A stretch of 64,000 bases of DNA from positions 46,644 through 110,643 of the forward strand of contig CAJTZS010000007.1 in assembly GCA_910584055.1 (NCBI GenBank), in the 5' to 3' direction. The position numbers and the translations under genes are program-made. This DNA is from an uncultured Muribaculaceae bacterium. Its GTDB lineage: Bacteria; Bacteroidota; Bacteroidia; Bacteroidales; Muribaculaceae. Under the pieces are notes generated by a model, which saw nothing but the letters and a program-made list of their open reading frames with translations, was not told the origin of the DNA and did no database searches. Of the stretch, positions 9,251 through 18,192 are shown piece after piece (position 1 is the first letter of the stretch; every line of letters begins with the position of its first letter).

Positions 9251-11151
9251 AAATGAGGATTAGTGGTTTTTCTCTGGCCGTCCTTCTTGCCATGTTTGCT
9301 GTGGGTGAGGCTGATTGTGCCATCAAGCTTCACGGCTACATTACTGACAACATGGTGATTCAGAGGGATGCGCAACTGAACGTTGTGGGAACTGCGGCAA
9401 AGAACGCACAGGTCGAGGTGTTCCCGGGATGGACAGACCAGGTGTATAAGGGTGTCAGCGATGCTGAGGGGCGTTTTGACATCAAGGTTGCGACACCTTC
9501 TGCAGGCGGTCCATATGCCATGCTTGTAAAATGCGGGAAAGACCGGACCGGTGTGCGCAACATACTTTCAGGCGATGTATGGGTGTGTTCCGGGCAGTCG
9601 AACATGGAATTTCCCGTGAAAGGGTGGGGAACCATTATGAATGCGGATGAGCTCATAAACACGGCTCAGCGACCGGACATACGTCTATTTCAGGTGAAAC
9701 GGACGATGTCTCTCCTCCCTAAAGAAGACTGTCAGGCAGAGAAGGGGGGATGGGTTGAGTGCAATCCGGCTACTGTCCAGCCGTTTTCAGCCGTAGGTTA
9801 TCTTTTTGCGCGTGAAATTCAGGATTCGGTGGGCATCCCGATAGGAATTGTCAATGCCTCGTGGGGAGGAACTCCGGCGGAGGCGTGGACAAGTCTTGAA
9901 GGGGTGCGTTCCGCACCCGATTTTGATGAAGAAATCAGGTTGATGGAGGGGAATGCATTCGATGCCGACAAGATGACGGAAAAAAAGAATTCCGAACTTA
10001 TGGATCTTGCAGATGACGCGAAACTTCCACCTGTGTCTGAATGGAAGGAAATGCCGACAGGAAAATTCTGGGAGGACAGCGTGCTGCCAAAGTTTGACGG
10101 TGTCGTGTTTTTAAAGAAGACAATTGATATTCCGCAGGAAATCGCGGGAAAACCTATGGAAATAAACCTCGGCGGCCTGAAAGATTACGATGTCGCATAT
10201 TTCAACGGCAAGGAAATAGGACGCGGTAAAGGGCATAAGAATCTCCGTAAATATACTGTCCCCGCCGGGATGGTAAAGGGAGGTAAAGCGGAATTGCTTG
10301 TGAAGGTTATCAATTATCATGGCTACGGCGGGTTCTCCGGGAAAGGGAAACTTCAAGCTATAAGTGGTGACGTGAGTATCCCCTTGGATAAAGGGTGGAA
10401 ATTTGCCGAGGCATTGAATTTCGCCAAAATGCAGAAGAAGCCGGTGGCTCCTTACAGCAAATATTATCCCACAGCCCTTTATAACACGATGATAAAGCCG
10501 CTTGCGCCCATGACGGTTAAAGGTGTGATATGGTATCAGGGGTGTGCCAATGTACGCCGTGACAAGCAATATGGACCCTTGATTAAAAACATGATCGGCG
10601 ACTGGCGGAGTCAATGGGGCAAGGATATGCCGTTTTATTTCGTGCAGCTCGCCGGGTTCGGGCGACCGATGTATTGCCAGCCCAATTCATCGTATGCCAA
10701 TATACGGGAAGCGCAGACAAAAGCCCTGGAACTTGACAACACTGCGATGGCGGTAGCGGTGGATTTAGGTAATCCCGAAGATATCCATCCGCAGGACAAG
10801 CAGACGGTTGCACATCGACTTGCCTTGATAGCCCTCAACCGTGACTACGGGAAAAATGTGAACTATGAAGCTCCGAAATGTATATTTAAGGAGACGGTGG
10901 ACAATAAGTTGCGGTTAAGGTTCGATGCTAAACTTAAACCGCGTACATGTGCCGTTACAGGGTTCATTATTTCGCCTGAAGAGGGCAAATATTTTGAGGC
11001 CACGGGTAAATTGGTTGATGACTGCACGATAGAGCTGTCTTCTCCCTATGTAAAGAATCCGGTTAATGTAAAATACAATTGGACAGCATATCCAAATGGT
11101 AATCTATATGGGACGGACGGCTTGCCGGTAGCTCCGTTCCGCATGGACTGA
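9247..11151 (+). CDS. Sialate O-acetylesterase-like SGNH esterase
   Basis: Exported esterase predicted to remove O-acetyl groups from sugars. The 634-residue protein has a signal peptide (ends near ADCA), then the SASA/DUF303 landmarks: VWVCSGQSNMEFPV with nucleophile Ser118, GIVNASWGGTPAEAWTS, GVIWYQGCANV, DWRSQWGKDMPFYFVQLAGF, and DIHPQDKQ (D512, H514) completing the triad. A jelly-roll-like insert (about 280-390) interrupts the two halves, as in typical bacterial sialate esterases. It is the last gene of the FecR-SusCD locus and the only one with a well-defined catalytic family, so it is the best clue that the imported ligand is O-acetylated. Activity on xylan or other acetylated glycans is as likely as on sialate. 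Confidence 0.92.
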   Translation: MKMRISGFSLAVLLAMFAVGEADCAIKLHGYITDNMVIQRDAQLNVVGTAAKNAQVEVFPGWTDQVYKGVSDAEGRFDIKVATPSAGGPYAMLVKCGKDRTGVRNILSGDVWVCSGQSNMEFPVKGWGTIMNADELINTAQRPDIRLFQVKRTMSLLPKEDCQAEKGGWVECNPATVQPFSAVGYLFAREIQDSVGIPIGIVNASWGGTPAEAWTSLEGVRSAPDFDEEIRLMEGNAFDADKMTEKKNSELMDLADDAKLPPVSEWKEMPTGKFWEDSVLPKFDGVVFLKKTIDIPQEIAGKPMEINLGGLKDYDVAYFNGKEIGRGKGHKNLRKYTVPAGMVKGGKAELLVKVINYHGYGGFSGKGKLQAISGDVSIPLDKGWKFAEALNFAKMQKKPVAPYSKYYPTALYNTMIKPLAPMTVKGVIWYQGCANVRRDKQYGPLIKNMIGDWRSQWGKDMPFYFVQLAGFGRPMYCQPNSSYANIREAQTKALELDNTAMAVAVDLGNPEDIHPQDKQTVAHRLALIALNRDYGKNVNYEAPKCIFKETVDNKLRLRFDAKLKPRTCAVTGFIISPEEGKYFEATGKLVDDCTIELSSPYVKNPVNVKYNWTAYPNGNLYGTDGLPVAPFRMD

Positions 11152-11226
11152 GCACTTACTTAAAGGTTGTTTCATAAAAACAGCAAATATTATAAAAACA
11201 GTAGGTATTATAAAGTTGTGGATTCG

Positions 11227-11256
11227 GCGGCGGCTCTTCGCGAGAAGAGCCACCGC
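11227..11256 (+). terminator. Hairpin after acetylesterase operon
   Basis: Thirteen-base arms (11227-11239 and 11244-11256) pair with one mismatch around a GCGA tetraloop. There is no strong T-run after it. It is the only hairpin between the esterase stop and the sufB promoter, so it is the probable operon end. Confidence 0.5.
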
Positions 11257-11322
11257 TTCTGTAATTGGACTGCCCGATAGAAATCTTGCAGGGTTTGGTG
11301 CGGGCTTACAGAACTTTTTTTG

Positions 11323-11330
11323 TAATTTTG
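11323..11330 (+). promoter_or_regulatory. Bacteroidetes -7 box of sufB
   Basis: TAATTTTG fits the TAnnTTTG element recognised by the Bacteroidetes primary sigma factor. It lies 24 bases before the sufB start codon. No good TTTG -33 box is seen at the usual 19-21 base distance. Confidence 0.6.
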
Positions 11331-11354
11331 CGTAATAATAGAAAATTACGCTTT

Positions 11355-12854
11355 ATGAGTGACATTATAAAGGACGATATAAATATTGAGGTTGAGAAGA
11401 ACGGTAAATCCGAGAAATCGAAGAAGACTATTCAGGAGGCCACTAACTCCGAATATAAGTATGGTTTCACGTCGGATATAGACACTGAGATCGTGCCTCC
11501 CGGTCTTAACGAGGATGTGATACGCTTTATCTCAAAGAAAAAGGGTGAACCGGAGTGGCTTCTCGACTTTCGCCTCAAGGCGTTCAGATATTGGGAGACC
11601 CTGACTCCTCCCGAATGGGCACACCTGAAAATCCCGGCTATAGATTTTCAGGCAATAAGTTATTATGCCGCTCCGAAAAACAAGGAGCTGAAGAAGAGCA
11701 TGGACGAGGTTGATCCGGAACTCGTGAAAACGTTCAATAAATTAGGTATCTCCCTTGAAGAGCAAAAACAGCTCGCAGGTGTCGCTGTGGATGCTGTCAT
11801 GGATTCCGTCAGCGTGAAGACAACCCACCGGGAGAAACTTGCCGAATTGGGTGTGATTTTCTGTTCTTTCTCAGAGGCGGTGAAAGATTATCCGGATTTA
11901 GTGAAAAAATATATCGGCACAGTGGTGCCATACCGCGACAATTACTATGCCGCTCTGAATTCAGCCGTATTCTCCGATGGATCTTTCGTTTATATTCCCA
12001 AGGGGGTGCGTTGCCCTATGGAGCTGAGCACCTATTTCCGTATCAACGCTTCGGGTACGGGACAGTTCGAGCGTACGCTGATAGTGGCAGATGATGATGC
12101 CTATGTCAGCTATCTTGAGGGATGCACCGCGCCTATGCGTGATGAGAACCAGTTGCACGCAGCTATCGTGGAGATAATCTGCGAGGAACGTGCGGAGGTG
12201 AAATACAGCACGGTGCAGAACTGGTATGCCGGAGACAAGGATGGGCGCGGCGGTATCTACAACTTCGTGACCAAACGCGGTCTCTGTCGCGGTCACCGCT
12301 CCAAGATTTCATGGACACAGGTGGAGACCGGTTCGGCGATTACCTGGAAATATCCTTCCTGCGTGCTTAAGGGTGACGAGTCGGTAGGGGAGTTTTATTC
12401 GGTGGCCGTCACCAACAACTATCAGCAGGCCGATACCGGCACCAAGATGATCCATATCGGCCGCAATTCTCGCTCCACGATTGTCAGCAAAGGTATCTCG
12501 GCCGGTAAATCCCAGAATTCTTACCGTGGATTGGTTCGCATGTCGAAAGGTGCGTCGGGATGCCGCAATTTCACCCAATGTGACTCCCTGCTTATGGGAG
12601 ATGAATGTGGAGCACACACTTTCCCCTATATCGATGTCCGCAATAATTCCTCCACAGTGGAACACGAGGCGACTACCTCCAAGATAAACGAAGAGCAGTT
12701 GTTCTATTGCCAGCAACGCGGCATTCCGATGGAGGAGGCTGTGGGATTGATTGTGGGAGGATACACCAAGGAGGTAATGAACAAGCTCCCGATGGAATTC
12801 GCAGTAGAGGCTCAGAAACTTTTACAAATCTCGCTTGAAGGGTCGGTAGGATGA
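11355..12854 (+). CDS. sufB: Fe-S cluster assembly scaffold SufB
   Basis: Cytoplasmic scaffold subunit of the SUF iron-sulfur cluster assembly complex, normally acting with SufC ATPase and SufD. The ATG at 11355 gives 499 residues, close to the family length; a TTG 90 bases earlier would add a non-conserved extension upstream of the promoter and is rejected. Family landmarks are FSDGSFVYIPKGVRCPMELS, EGCTAP, the SRSTIVSKGISAGKSQNSYR region, CDSLLMGDECGAHTFPYI and the C-terminal FAVEAQKLLQISLEGSVG. sufC, sufD and sufS, which usually follow, are absent here. The last codons overlap the start of the phoH-like gene. Confidence 0.96.
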   Translation: MSDIIKDDINIEVEKNGKSEKSKKTIQEATNSEYKYGFTSDIDTEIVPPGLNEDVIRFISKKKGEPEWLLDFRLKAFRYWETLTPPEWAHLKIPAIDFQAISYYAAPKNKELKKSMDEVDPELVKTFNKLGISLEEQKQLAGVAVDAVMDSVSVKTTHREKLAELGVIFCSFSEAVKDYPDLVKKYIGTVVPYRDNYYAALNSAVFSDGSFVYIPKGVRCPMELSTYFRINASGTGQFERTLIVADDDAYVSYLEGCTAPMRDENQLHAAIVEIICEERAEVKYSTVQNWYAGDKDGRGGIYNFVTKRGLCRGHRSKISWTQVETGSAITWKYPSCVLKGDESVGEFYSVAVTNNYQQADTGTKMIHIGRNSRSTIVSKGISAGKSQNSYRGLVRMSKGASGCRNFTQCDSLLMGDECGAHTFPYIDVRNNSSTVEHEATTSKINEEQLFYCQQRGIPMEEAVGLIVGGYTKEVMNKLPMEFAVEAQKLLQISLEGSVG

Positions 12855-13807
12855 TAGAAAGGATAGTAATAATAGATAACGTTGACCCGCAGACGTTTTA
12901 TGGGGTGAACAATGCGAATATAAGCTTGATACGCAATCTTTTCCCCAAACTGCGTATGGCGGCACGCGGCAATGTCATAAAGGTGATCGGTGAGGAAAGC
13001 GAAACCGCCGAGTTCGAGAAGAAGATACATGAAATAGAGGCTCACGCTTCAAAATACAATAAACTTGACGAGGAAGCGATTATCGATATCGTGCGCGGCG
13101 ATACCCCTAAGGAGGTGAATGCCGAGGGAGTCATAATTTACGGGCAGAACGGCAAGCCTATCGCCCCGCGCAATGCCAACCAGGCGCGTATGGTGAGGAG
13201 TTTCGCGGAAAATGACCTGACGTTTGCCCTCGGTCCGGCCGGAACTGGGAAGACATATATAGCGATAGCCCTTGCCGTGCATGCGTTGAAGAACAAGCAA
13301 TGCCGCAAGATTATCCTCTCCCGGCCCGCTGTGGAGGCGGGTGAGAAACTCGGTTTCCTGCCTGGTGACATGAAAGACAAGATCGACCCATATCTCCAGC
13401 CTCTCTACGATGCTCTGGAAGACATGATTCCGCAGCAAAAGCTCAAGGAATACATGGAGGCGCAGACTATCCAGATCGCACCCCTCGCCTTTATGCGAGG
13501 ACGAACGCTCAATGATGCCGTCATCATACTTGACGAGGCGCAGAACACCACGCGCCATCAGATGAAGATGTTCCTGACGCGATTGGGTATGAACGGAAAG
13601 ATGATAATCACGGGCGACACAACGCAGATCGACCTGCCGCGCACAGTGCAGAGCGGCCTGCTGCAGGCCCTCCGTATCCTCAAAGGCGTAAAGGGAATCG
13701 GGGTGATAGAATACGAAAAGAAAGACATCGTGCGTCATCCCCTCGTGCAGCGCATCGTCGATGCCTACGAGCGCCGCGAGCACGACGACCACGAGACTGA
13801 CATTTAA
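12851..13807 (+). CDS. PhoH-like P-loop ATPase
   Basis: Cytoplasmic ATPase of the PhoH/YbeZ family, linked in other bacteria to RNA metabolism and ribosome maturation. The 318-residue protein has an N-terminal region of about 100 residues, then Walker A GPAGTGKTYIA, the NKQCRKIILSRPAVEAGEKL segment followed by GFLPGD, Walker B VIILDEAQNTT and GMNGKMIITGDTTQIDLP, all diagnostic for the family. Its ATG at 12851 overlaps the sufB stop (ATGATAG), so the two are translationally coupled. In many genomes this gene sits with ybeY; here its partner is sufB. Confidence 0.94.
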   Translation: MIERIVIIDNVDPQTFYGVNNANISLIRNLFPKLRMAARGNVIKVIGEESETAEFEKKIHEIEAHASKYNKLDEEAIIDIVRGDTPKEVNAEGVIIYGQNGKPIAPRNANQARMVRSFAENDLTFALGPAGTGKTYIAIALAVHALKNKQCRKIILSRPAVEAGEKLGFLPGDMKDKIDPYLQPLYDALEDMIPQQKLKEYMEAQTIQIAPLAFMRGRTLNDAVIILDEAQNTTRHQMKMFLTRLGMNGKMIITGDTTQIDLPRTVQSGLLQALRILKGVKGIGVIEYEKKDIVRHPLVQRIVDAYERREHDDHETDI

Positions 13808-13850
13808 TATTGTTTAAGAATATTTTTTAGGGAAAGAGCGGAAATTTGAT

Positions 13851-13858
13851 TATTTTTG
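13851..13858 (+). promoter_or_regulatory. Promoter of parA operon
   Basis: TATTTTTG at 13851-13858 fits the -7 consensus. TTAG at 13827-13830 is a one-mismatch -33 box at a spacing of 20. An imperfect inverted repeat (CTGTT...AAATTT / AAATTT...AACAG, 13872-13902) follows directly and would form a leader hairpin before the parA start at 13931. Confidence 0.6.
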
Positions 13859-13930
13859 CAAATTAAAGTAGCTGTTAAAAATTTCGTAATAAATTTAAAC
13901 AGTTTCTGAAGATATTCTTACAATATCAGA

Positions 13931-14701
13931 ATGGGTAAAATCATAGCAATAGCAAATCAGAAGGGGGGCGTGGGAAAAACCACGACTGCCTTCAATCTCG
14001 GAGCCTGTCTGGCAGTTGCGGGGAAGCGTGTTCTTCTCGTGGATGCTGACCCCCAGGCAAATGCCACATCCGGTATCGGTATGCAGCCGCAACCCACCGA
14101 CGCTTCAATCTATGAGTGTCTGGTGGACAATTATCCTGCCGCCGAGGCTATAATGCATTCATCAATCGATAAACTCGATATCATCTGTTCGCGCATAGAC
14201 CTTGTAGGCGCTGAGGTGGAGTTGATGAACCGCAAGGATCGCGAGCGTACCCTCCAACGCCTTCTTGAACCTGTAAAGGGTAATTACGATTATATACTTA
14301 TCGACTGCTCTCCTTCATTGGGGGTGATCACTATCAATGCCCTCACGGCTGCTGATTCAGTGCTTATCCCCGTGCAGGCGGAATATTTTGCACTCGAAGG
14401 GATTTCTCAGTTGCTCAACACCGTGCGTATCATCAAGAGCCGTCTGCGTCCGCAATTGGAAATCGAGGGGTTCCTGCTGACCATGTATGATGCCCGTCTG
14501 CGCCTCGCCAATCAGATTTATGAGGAGTTGCGTGGCCATTTCGGAAAAATGGTTTTCGATACCGTGATCCCGCGTAACATACGTCTCTCGGAATCGCCGA
14601 GCCACGGTCTCCCTGCAATCCTCTATGACCCTGATTCACGTGGCGCAATAGCTTATGTGCAGCTCGCGAAGGAGCTCCAGATGAGAAACAAAAAGAAATA
14701 A
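13931..14701 (+). CDS. parA: Chromosome-partitioning ATPase ParA (Soj)
   Basis: Deviant Walker ATPase that with ParB segregates the replicated chromosome origin. The 256-residue protein begins almost at once with the deviant P-loop KGGVGKTTTAFNLG, then LLVDADPQANAT, YILIDCSPSLGVITINAL and the C-terminal RNIRLSESPSHGLPAI. Length and motifs are those of chromosomal, not plasmid, ParA proteins. parB follows after 12 bases. The pair followed by DUF5683 and a LysM transglycosylase is a conserved Bacteroidales order. I did not notice a canonical parS palindrome in the window. Confidence 0.97.
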   Translation: MGKIIAIANQKGGVGKTTTAFNLGACLAVAGKRVLLVDADPQANATSGIGMQPQPTDASIYECLVDNYPAAEAIMHSSIDKLDIICSRIDLVGAEVELMNRKDRERTLQRLLEPVKGNYDYILIDCSPSLGVITINALTAADSVLIPVQAEYFALEGISQLLNTVRIIKSRLRPQLEIEGFLLTMYDARLRLANQIYEELRGHFGKMVFDTVIPRNIRLSESPSHGLPAILYDPDSRGAIAYVQLAKELQMRNKKK

Positions 14702-14713
14702 ACAGTTTCTGAC

Positions 14714-15601
14714 ATGGCTTTAAAAAGAAATGCATTGGGACGTGGACTTGATTCATTGATCTCGATGAACGATATAAGGACGGAAGGCTCTTCGGCAATC
14801 TCGGAAATCGAAGTTGACCGCATTGTGCCCAATCCGGACCAGCCTCGCCGGACCTTCGACGAGACAACCCTCGATGAACTCGCATCTTCTATCCGCGAAC
14901 TCGGGGTGGTGCAGCCGCTTACATTGCGAATGGGTGATGACGGCAATTATCAGATAATCGCCGGAGAACGCCGTTGGCGCGCTGCCCAGAAAGCGGGTCT
15001 CACATCAGTGCCTGCGTATGTGCGTACTGTGTCTGACTCGGAGATGACCGAGATGGCACTGATTGAGAACATTCAGCGCGAAGACTTGAATGCTATCGAA
15101 GTTGCCCTCGGTTTCAAGAAGCTTATCGACACGTATAATCTTACGCAGGAACGTCTGTCTGAGCGCCTTGGCAAGAACCGCGCCACTATCGCGAATCATC
15201 TCCGCCTGCTCCGTCTTCCTGCTGAAATTCAGTTGGGTCTCCGTGACCGCAAGCTCGACATGGGGCACGCGAGGGCTATCCTGTCTGTAGAGGATCCCAA
15301 GATTCAGCTGAAGCTATACAAGATGGTATTGAAGGAGGGATTGTCCGTCCGGGCGGTTGAAGACTTAGGCAGGAAGCTTGCTGAGGGAGAGAGCATTGAA
15401 AAGCCGGCGAAAGGTAAGGGAGGCAAGTCGGAAGAGATTCGTCTCCTTGAAAAGAATTTCACAGACTATTTTTCTATGCCCGTGTCGGTTGCGCGTGCGC
15501 AGAACGGCAAGGGTTCGGTGACGTTCAAATTCTCCTCCGATGATGAGCTCCATAAGCTTGTGAAGATGTTTGAGGCCTTAGGTCTAAAGCCTAAAGCCTA
15601 A
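14714..15601 (+). CDS. parB: Chromosome-partitioning protein ParB (Spo0J)
   Basis: CTP-dependent DNA clamp that loads at parS and stimulates ParA. The 295-residue protein has the N-terminal ALGRGLDSLI ParA-contact segment, the ParB/Srx domain with QIIAGERRWRAAQKAG (CTP-binding GERR), EMALIENIQREDLNAIEVAL, an HTH with LSERLGKNRATIANHLRLLR, and a C-terminal dimerisation domain. The last residues (GLKPKA) and the stop are encoded by a CCTAAA-type intergenic repeat, so the extreme C-terminus seems recently rewritten. The next start codon comes 13 bases after the stop. Confidence 0.97.
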   Translation: MALKRNALGRGLDSLISMNDIRTEGSSAISEIEVDRIVPNPDQPRRTFDETTLDELASSIRELGVVQPLTLRMGDDGNYQIIAGERRWRAAQKAGLTSVPAYVRTVSDSEMTEMALIENIQREDLNAIEVALGFKKLIDTYNLTQERLSERLGKNRATIANHLRLLRLPAEIQLGLRDRKLDMGHARAILSVEDPKIQLKLYKMVLKEGLSVRAVEDLGRKLAEGESIEKPAKGKGGKSEEIRLLEKNFTDYFSMPVSVARAQNGKGSVTFKFSSDDELHKLVKMFEALGLKPKA

Positions 15602-15614
15602 AGCCTAAAACCTC
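15572..15614 (+). repeat. CCTAAA-family palindromic repeat at parB end
   Basis: GAGGCCTTAGG (15572-15582) pairs with CCTAAAACCTC (15604-15614; 9 of 11 matches) around three tandem copies of CTAAAGC. It includes the parB stop codon (15599-15601) and ends at the base before the next ATG (15615). It belongs to the same family as the repeats at 39533-39617, 46984-47068 and 55876-55895. Confidence 0.8.
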
Positions 15615-16415
15615 ATGATTAAGAGAAAGATTAAAAATATATATGTAAGCCTTTGGGGTGCAAAGCCTTTGCTTCGTCCGGCGGAGTGTGGGGTGATTGC
15701 CGCATTGGTCATGATTCTTGTCTTTCCTTTAGATTATTTTACCTTGCCCGCAAGAGCGCAGTCGCCTGTCGAAATACCTGATGACCGTCAACCGCTTTCT
15801 CCCGATTCCGTGGTATATGCCGATGCCGAGGTTTTGGTCAAGGCGCATGAGGTCACGGATTCGATTCCTCCCACTGAGGTCAGGGCTGATGACTATCCAT
15901 ATGGTCTGGACGGCAAGATACCTTTCAATCCATCTCCACAGAGGGCTGTCTGGCTGTCGGCATTGTGCCCGGGAATGGGGCAGATCTATAACCGCCGATA
16001 TTGGAAACTCCCTATAGTTGTGGGCGGTTTCATGGGACTCGGCTATGCCACCAACTGGAACAATAACCAGTATCAGGATTATGTGCAGGGATACCGGGAC
16101 CTTATGGACAGCGATCCCAACACGAAAAGTTATCTTGACTTCTTTCCTCCCACGGTCAACGAGAGCGATCTCGACACAGAATGGCTCAAACGCACGTTCA
16201 AGAGCCGTCGCGATTATTTCCGCCGTAACCGTGACCTTTGCATCATATGTCTTGTGGCCCTATACCTTGTGTGTATGGTCGATGCCTATATTGATGCATC
16301 CATGGCGCATTTCGATATAACGCCTGACCTCTCGCTCGATATGACTCCGACCCTGATGATTCAGCCGGCTAACCGTAAACCGGCACTTGGAATTAACTGG
16401 GCATTTACTTTTTAA
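15615..16415 (+). CDS. DUF5683 membrane protein
   Basis: A 266-residue inner-membrane protein of unknown function that regularly follows parAB in Bacteroidales. A hydrophobic stretch at about 25-50 is followed by a low-complexity linker, then the conserved block RAVWLSALCPGMGQIYNRRY with two membrane segments (IVVGGFMGLGYAT, and near the C-terminus LCIICLVALYLVCMVDAYID) and a final DLSLDMTPTLM strand region. The pattern with GxGQ(I/F)YN is that of DUF5683, related to small TM2-like proteins. It starts 13 bases after parB, directly after the repeat, and precedes the transglycosylase by 36 bases. Confidence 0.85.
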   Translation: MIKRKIKNIYVSLWGAKPLLRPAECGVIAALVMILVFPLDYFTLPARAQSPVEIPDDRQPLSPDSVVYADAEVLVKAHEVTDSIPPTEVRADDYPYGLDGKIPFNPSPQRAVWLSALCPGMGQIYNRRYWKLPIVVGGFMGLGYATNWNNNQYQDYVQGYRDLMDSDPNTKSYLDFFPPTVNESDLDTEWLKRTFKSRRDYFRRNRDLCIICLVALYLVCMVDAYIDASMAHFDITPDLSLDMTPTLMIQPANRKPALGINWAFTF

Positions 16416-16451
16416 CTGCTGACAAACGGCTCTAAACCTAACAATATAATT

Positions 16452-18155
16452 ATGAAAAATCATATATACCATTTCCTTCTTTTATGTGCGGCAGCAACCG
16501 CTGCCTTCCCGCCCGCACTTCAGGCTCAGAAGAAAGCCACTGTGCTTGATGTGAAGACCGATATCACAGACAGCAACATAATCTATCCCGAAAGTTTCGA
16601 GGCAGATACCCGCAAAATGCTGGAAGGTTGGTATATGAAGAATTATATGGCCACCGACGACCGTTATCGTCGTGAGAGCGATACCCGCACCGATGACAAG
16701 ACAATACGTGAGCGTCTCGCCAAATTGCCTACAGTGATAGAGTTGCCCTATAATCAGGTGGTGCGGTCGTATATCGACCGCTATACGCAGAAGGGTCGCG
16801 AGCAGGTGACTGTGCTTCTTGGGCTGAGCCATTATTATCTCCCCATTTTCGAACAGGCTCTTGAAGAGCGTGGGCTTCCCCTTGAATTGAAATACCTTCC
16901 GGTGATTGAATCCGGACTGGACCCGAACGCGGTTTCGAAACATGGCGCGACGGGACTTTGGCAGTTTATGATAGCCACTGCCAAGGGGATGGGTCTGGAG
17001 GTGAACTCTCTTGTTGACGAGCGCCGCGATCCCTACCTTTCGTCAAAAAAGGCGGTTCAGTATCTCAGCGACTTATACGCCACTTACGGAGACTGGAGCC
17101 TTGCCATTGCGGCCTACAACTGCGGTCCCGGAGCCGTCAACAAGGCGATACGCCGGGCCGGGGGTGATCCCAAGAAACATGATTTTTGGTCGATATATGA
17201 ATATCTCACGCCGGAGACACGTGGGTATGTGCCGATGTTCATTGCCGCAAACTATGTGATGAACTATTATCCACAGCACAATATAAGCCCGGTGATTCCG
17301 ACCAAGCCTCTAATCACGGATACATTGCAGATTTCGGACCGGGTGCATTTCAACCAAATTTCAGCGATTTTGGATATTCCGGTCGATGAATTGAGGCTCT
17401 TGAATCCCCAGTTTCGTGCCGACCTCATCCCCGGTTCGGAAGAACGGACCTATACCCTCGTGCTCCCATCTCAGCAGGTGCGTGCATACCTTATGAGTGA
17501 AGACGCTATCAAGGCATATGATGCTGAGAAATATGTGCGTCGTGAGACTGTGGAACCCGGGGATGCGCCATTGGTTGCACATAATGTTGTAGGGGATACA
17601 CCGGCTGCAGATTCCAATCCTGAGGAGAACGCATTGCCGGTGGCCTCCGCTTCCGCCTCCAAAGGGGTGAGAACGGTGACTCACAAAGTTAAGCCGGGAG
17701 AATCGCTCGCATCGATAGCGGAGACATATAGCGTGACTCCGGAGCAGATCAAGTCTTGGAACAGTCTGCGCCGAAATGCTGTCCGCACCGGTCAGTTGTT
17801 GCGGATCAACACGGCTTCTGCCGAAGGTGAAACGGAAACCCTAACCGCCGAAGCCAATGTAAGTCCTGCCGGCAGTGAACCGACATGGCAACCCGCTGCC
17901 CCGGCATCATCCTCAAAGAAATCATCCACATCCAAGAGTAAGGCGAAAGCTAAAACCCCCGCCGCTACCAGCCATAAGATCAAAAGCGGAGAGAGTCTCA
18001 GCAGCATCTCAAAGAAATATGGAGTCAGCGTAGCAGAACTCAAGAAAGCCAACGGCATGAAGAGTGACAACCTCCGTGCCGGCAACACCCTGAAAATACC
18101 GGCAAAAGCCAAATCTTCAACCAAGAAATCCTCCAAGAAACGCCGCCGCAGATAA
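16452..18155 (+). CDS. mltD: LysM-containing lytic murein transglycosylase (MltD type)
   Basis: Periplasmic enzyme that cleaves peptidoglycan glycan strands to 1,6-anhydro ends. The 567-residue protein has a signal peptide (ends near LQAQ), a family-23-like SLT domain with catalytic Glu in LPVIESGLDPNAVS, followed by GATGLWQFMIATAKGMGL and YNCGPGAVNKAIRRAGG, a degenerate LysM (about 295-345), and two clear LysM repeats (HKVKPGESLASIAETY at about 410 and HKIKSGESLSSISKKY at about 510), separated by Ser/Lys/Ala-rich linkers. It ends with a strongly basic KKRRRR. It is the fourth gene of the parAB cluster. Confidence 0.95.
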   Translation: MKNHIYHFLLLCAAATAAFPPALQAQKKATVLDVKTDITDSNIIYPESFEADTRKMLEGWYMKNYMATDDRYRRESDTRTDDKTIRERLAKLPTVIELPYNQVVRSYIDRYTQKGREQVTVLLGLSHYYLPIFEQALEERGLPLELKYLPVIESGLDPNAVSKHGATGLWQFMIATAKGMGLEVNSLVDERRDPYLSSKKAVQYLSDLYATYGDWSLAIAAYNCGPGAVNKAIRRAGGDPKKHDFWSIYEYLTPETRGYVPMFIAANYVMNYYPQHNISPVIPTKPLITDTLQISDRVHFNQISAILDIPVDELRLLNPQFRADLIPGSEERTYTLVLPSQQVRAYLMSEDAIKAYDAEKYVRRETVEPGDAPLVAHNVVGDTPAADSNPEENALPVASASASKGVRTVTHKVKPGESLASIAETYSVTPEQIKSWNSLRRNAVRTGQLLRINTASAEGETETLTAEANVSPAGSEPTWQPAAPASSSKKSSTSKSKAKAKTPAATSHKIKSGESLSSISKKYGVSVAELKKANGMKSDNLRAGNTLKIPAKAKSSTKKSSKKRRRR

Positions 18156-18192
18156 TCCGCGGGCTAAAAAGAATTCATGGTAGTCATTTAGT

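Noticed and set aside
11265..11354. Upstream TTG start for SufB adding 30 residues
   Set aside because: The extension lies over the -7 box and has no conserved sequence; the ATG at 11355 gives the normal protein.
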